From: Lepidostoma basale | Lineage: Eukaryota; Arthropoda; Insecta; Trichoptera; Lepidostomatidae | Length of the DNA stretch: 64,000 nucleotides | NCBI GenBank assembly: GCA_022606425.2 | Contig: JAHDVF020001325.1 | Span: 558,001-622,000 of the forward strand | Direction of reading: 5' to 3' | In this document: positions 63,511-64,000 of the stretch, piece after piece | Position numbering within the stretch: position 1 is the first letter of the stretch | Layout of the letters: each line of letters opens with the position of its first letter | Program-made: the position numbers and the translations under genes | The notes under the pieces: model-generated | Databases searched by the model: none | What the model was told of the DNA's origin: nothing | Seen by the model: only the letters and a program-made list of their open reading frames with translations

Positions 63511-64000
63511 CACGCCATGGAAATAAGATGTCATTTAAATTTAATTCTCCTATTTCAATGATAAAAAATCAAACATTCTATAAAATTTTAATCAGTAAGT
63601 AATAAGTTCTATTTGTCAATGTGAATTTTTTCATTGTGATTAATTTCATGAATAATTATACAAAAAAAGAATTCTTATCCACCAGGATAAATTCCTTTGT
63701 ATAATTTAGAGGAATTGGGTGTGAACAATGTTATCACAGGTAGAATGTAAACATTTAAAACAATGAATGTTATCATTCCACACCAGTATGAGACATTAAC
63801 AACCAGTTATCTTTTAGAATTTCCTCGTCTAGATAAGTGTGGCGAATACTCTGATAATATTGATTATTGGAACATTCAGTTTAGTCTCTGGTAAAAAGTT
63901 AAATGGTGAACATCTCCCAAGTTTTTTTGTTCTAGAATACTTTTATTATTCTTTTTAAATGGTGAGAAGCTACATTAATATTTTCTATTATTATTTCTAT
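63511..64000. other. AT-rich end of window
   Basis: No feature recognised. Confidence 0.4.

Overview
The window looks like insect nuclear DNA, most probably from a moth or butterfly. It is AT-rich, has small exons split by repeat-filled introns with GT-AG borders, and is crowded with transposable-element debris of the type common in Lepidoptera (a mariner with 31-bp terminal repeats, RTE-like LINE tails, hAT and pogo derivatives, tRNA-derived SINEs). No species can be named from sequence alone. There are no bacterial-type operons, CRISPR arrays or rRNA genes.

Six conserved single-copy genes form the backbone: hexokinase (+, last eight exons 7057-13622, with a possible first exon ending at 6153), Rab4 (-, 20617-24424), the leucine-rich mitochondrial ATP synthase factor-B-like protein DMAC2L/ATP5S (+, 24740-26830), mitochondrial dihydroorotate dehydrogenase (-, 30901-35773), lamin B receptor (-, 41533-46879) and a secreted Yellow/major-royal-jelly family protein (-, 53708-61333). 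I could join the exons of the last five into uninterrupted reading frames from start to stop. Rab4 and ATP5S are head-to-head with 315 bp between start codons and probably share a promoter. The genes do not form one pathway: they cover glycolysis entry, endosome recycling, mitochondrial assembly, pyrimidine synthesis, nuclear envelope structure and cuticle/pigment biology.

Between and inside these genes the DNA is a mosaic of repeats. 0-5 kb: a decayed DNA transposon with a PHD-like coding remnant, LINE tails and a 190-bp tandem duplication. 5-15 kb: hexokinase with MITEs, SINEs and hairpin elements in its introns. 15-24 kb: LINE tails, hairpins, a 249-bp hAT MITE abutting a pogo-like element. 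25-35 kb: several LINE 3' ends, including a reverse-transcriptase/zinc-finger fragment inserted into a SINE. 35-41.5 kb: mostly featureless AT-rich DNA, the last part possibly LBR 3' UTR. 41.8-53.6 kb: pogo MITE, a pair of oppositely oriented 0.8-kb hAT elements with perfect 8-bp target duplications, a CR1/L2-like LINE end and a nearly intact mariner. 53.7-64 kb: the yellow gene with a pogo element and a Tc/mariner-like deletion derivative in introns, then more LINE tails.

The most unusual recurring structure is a set of inverted-repeat hairpins whose arms contain a short stem-loop followed by GAAACCGGT(T/C) or GAAACATGTC. In one, the exact string CTGATGA precedes it. That layout resembles hammerhead ribozyme cores arranged head-to-head, as known for Penelope-like and related retroelements, but it needs structural and experimental testing.
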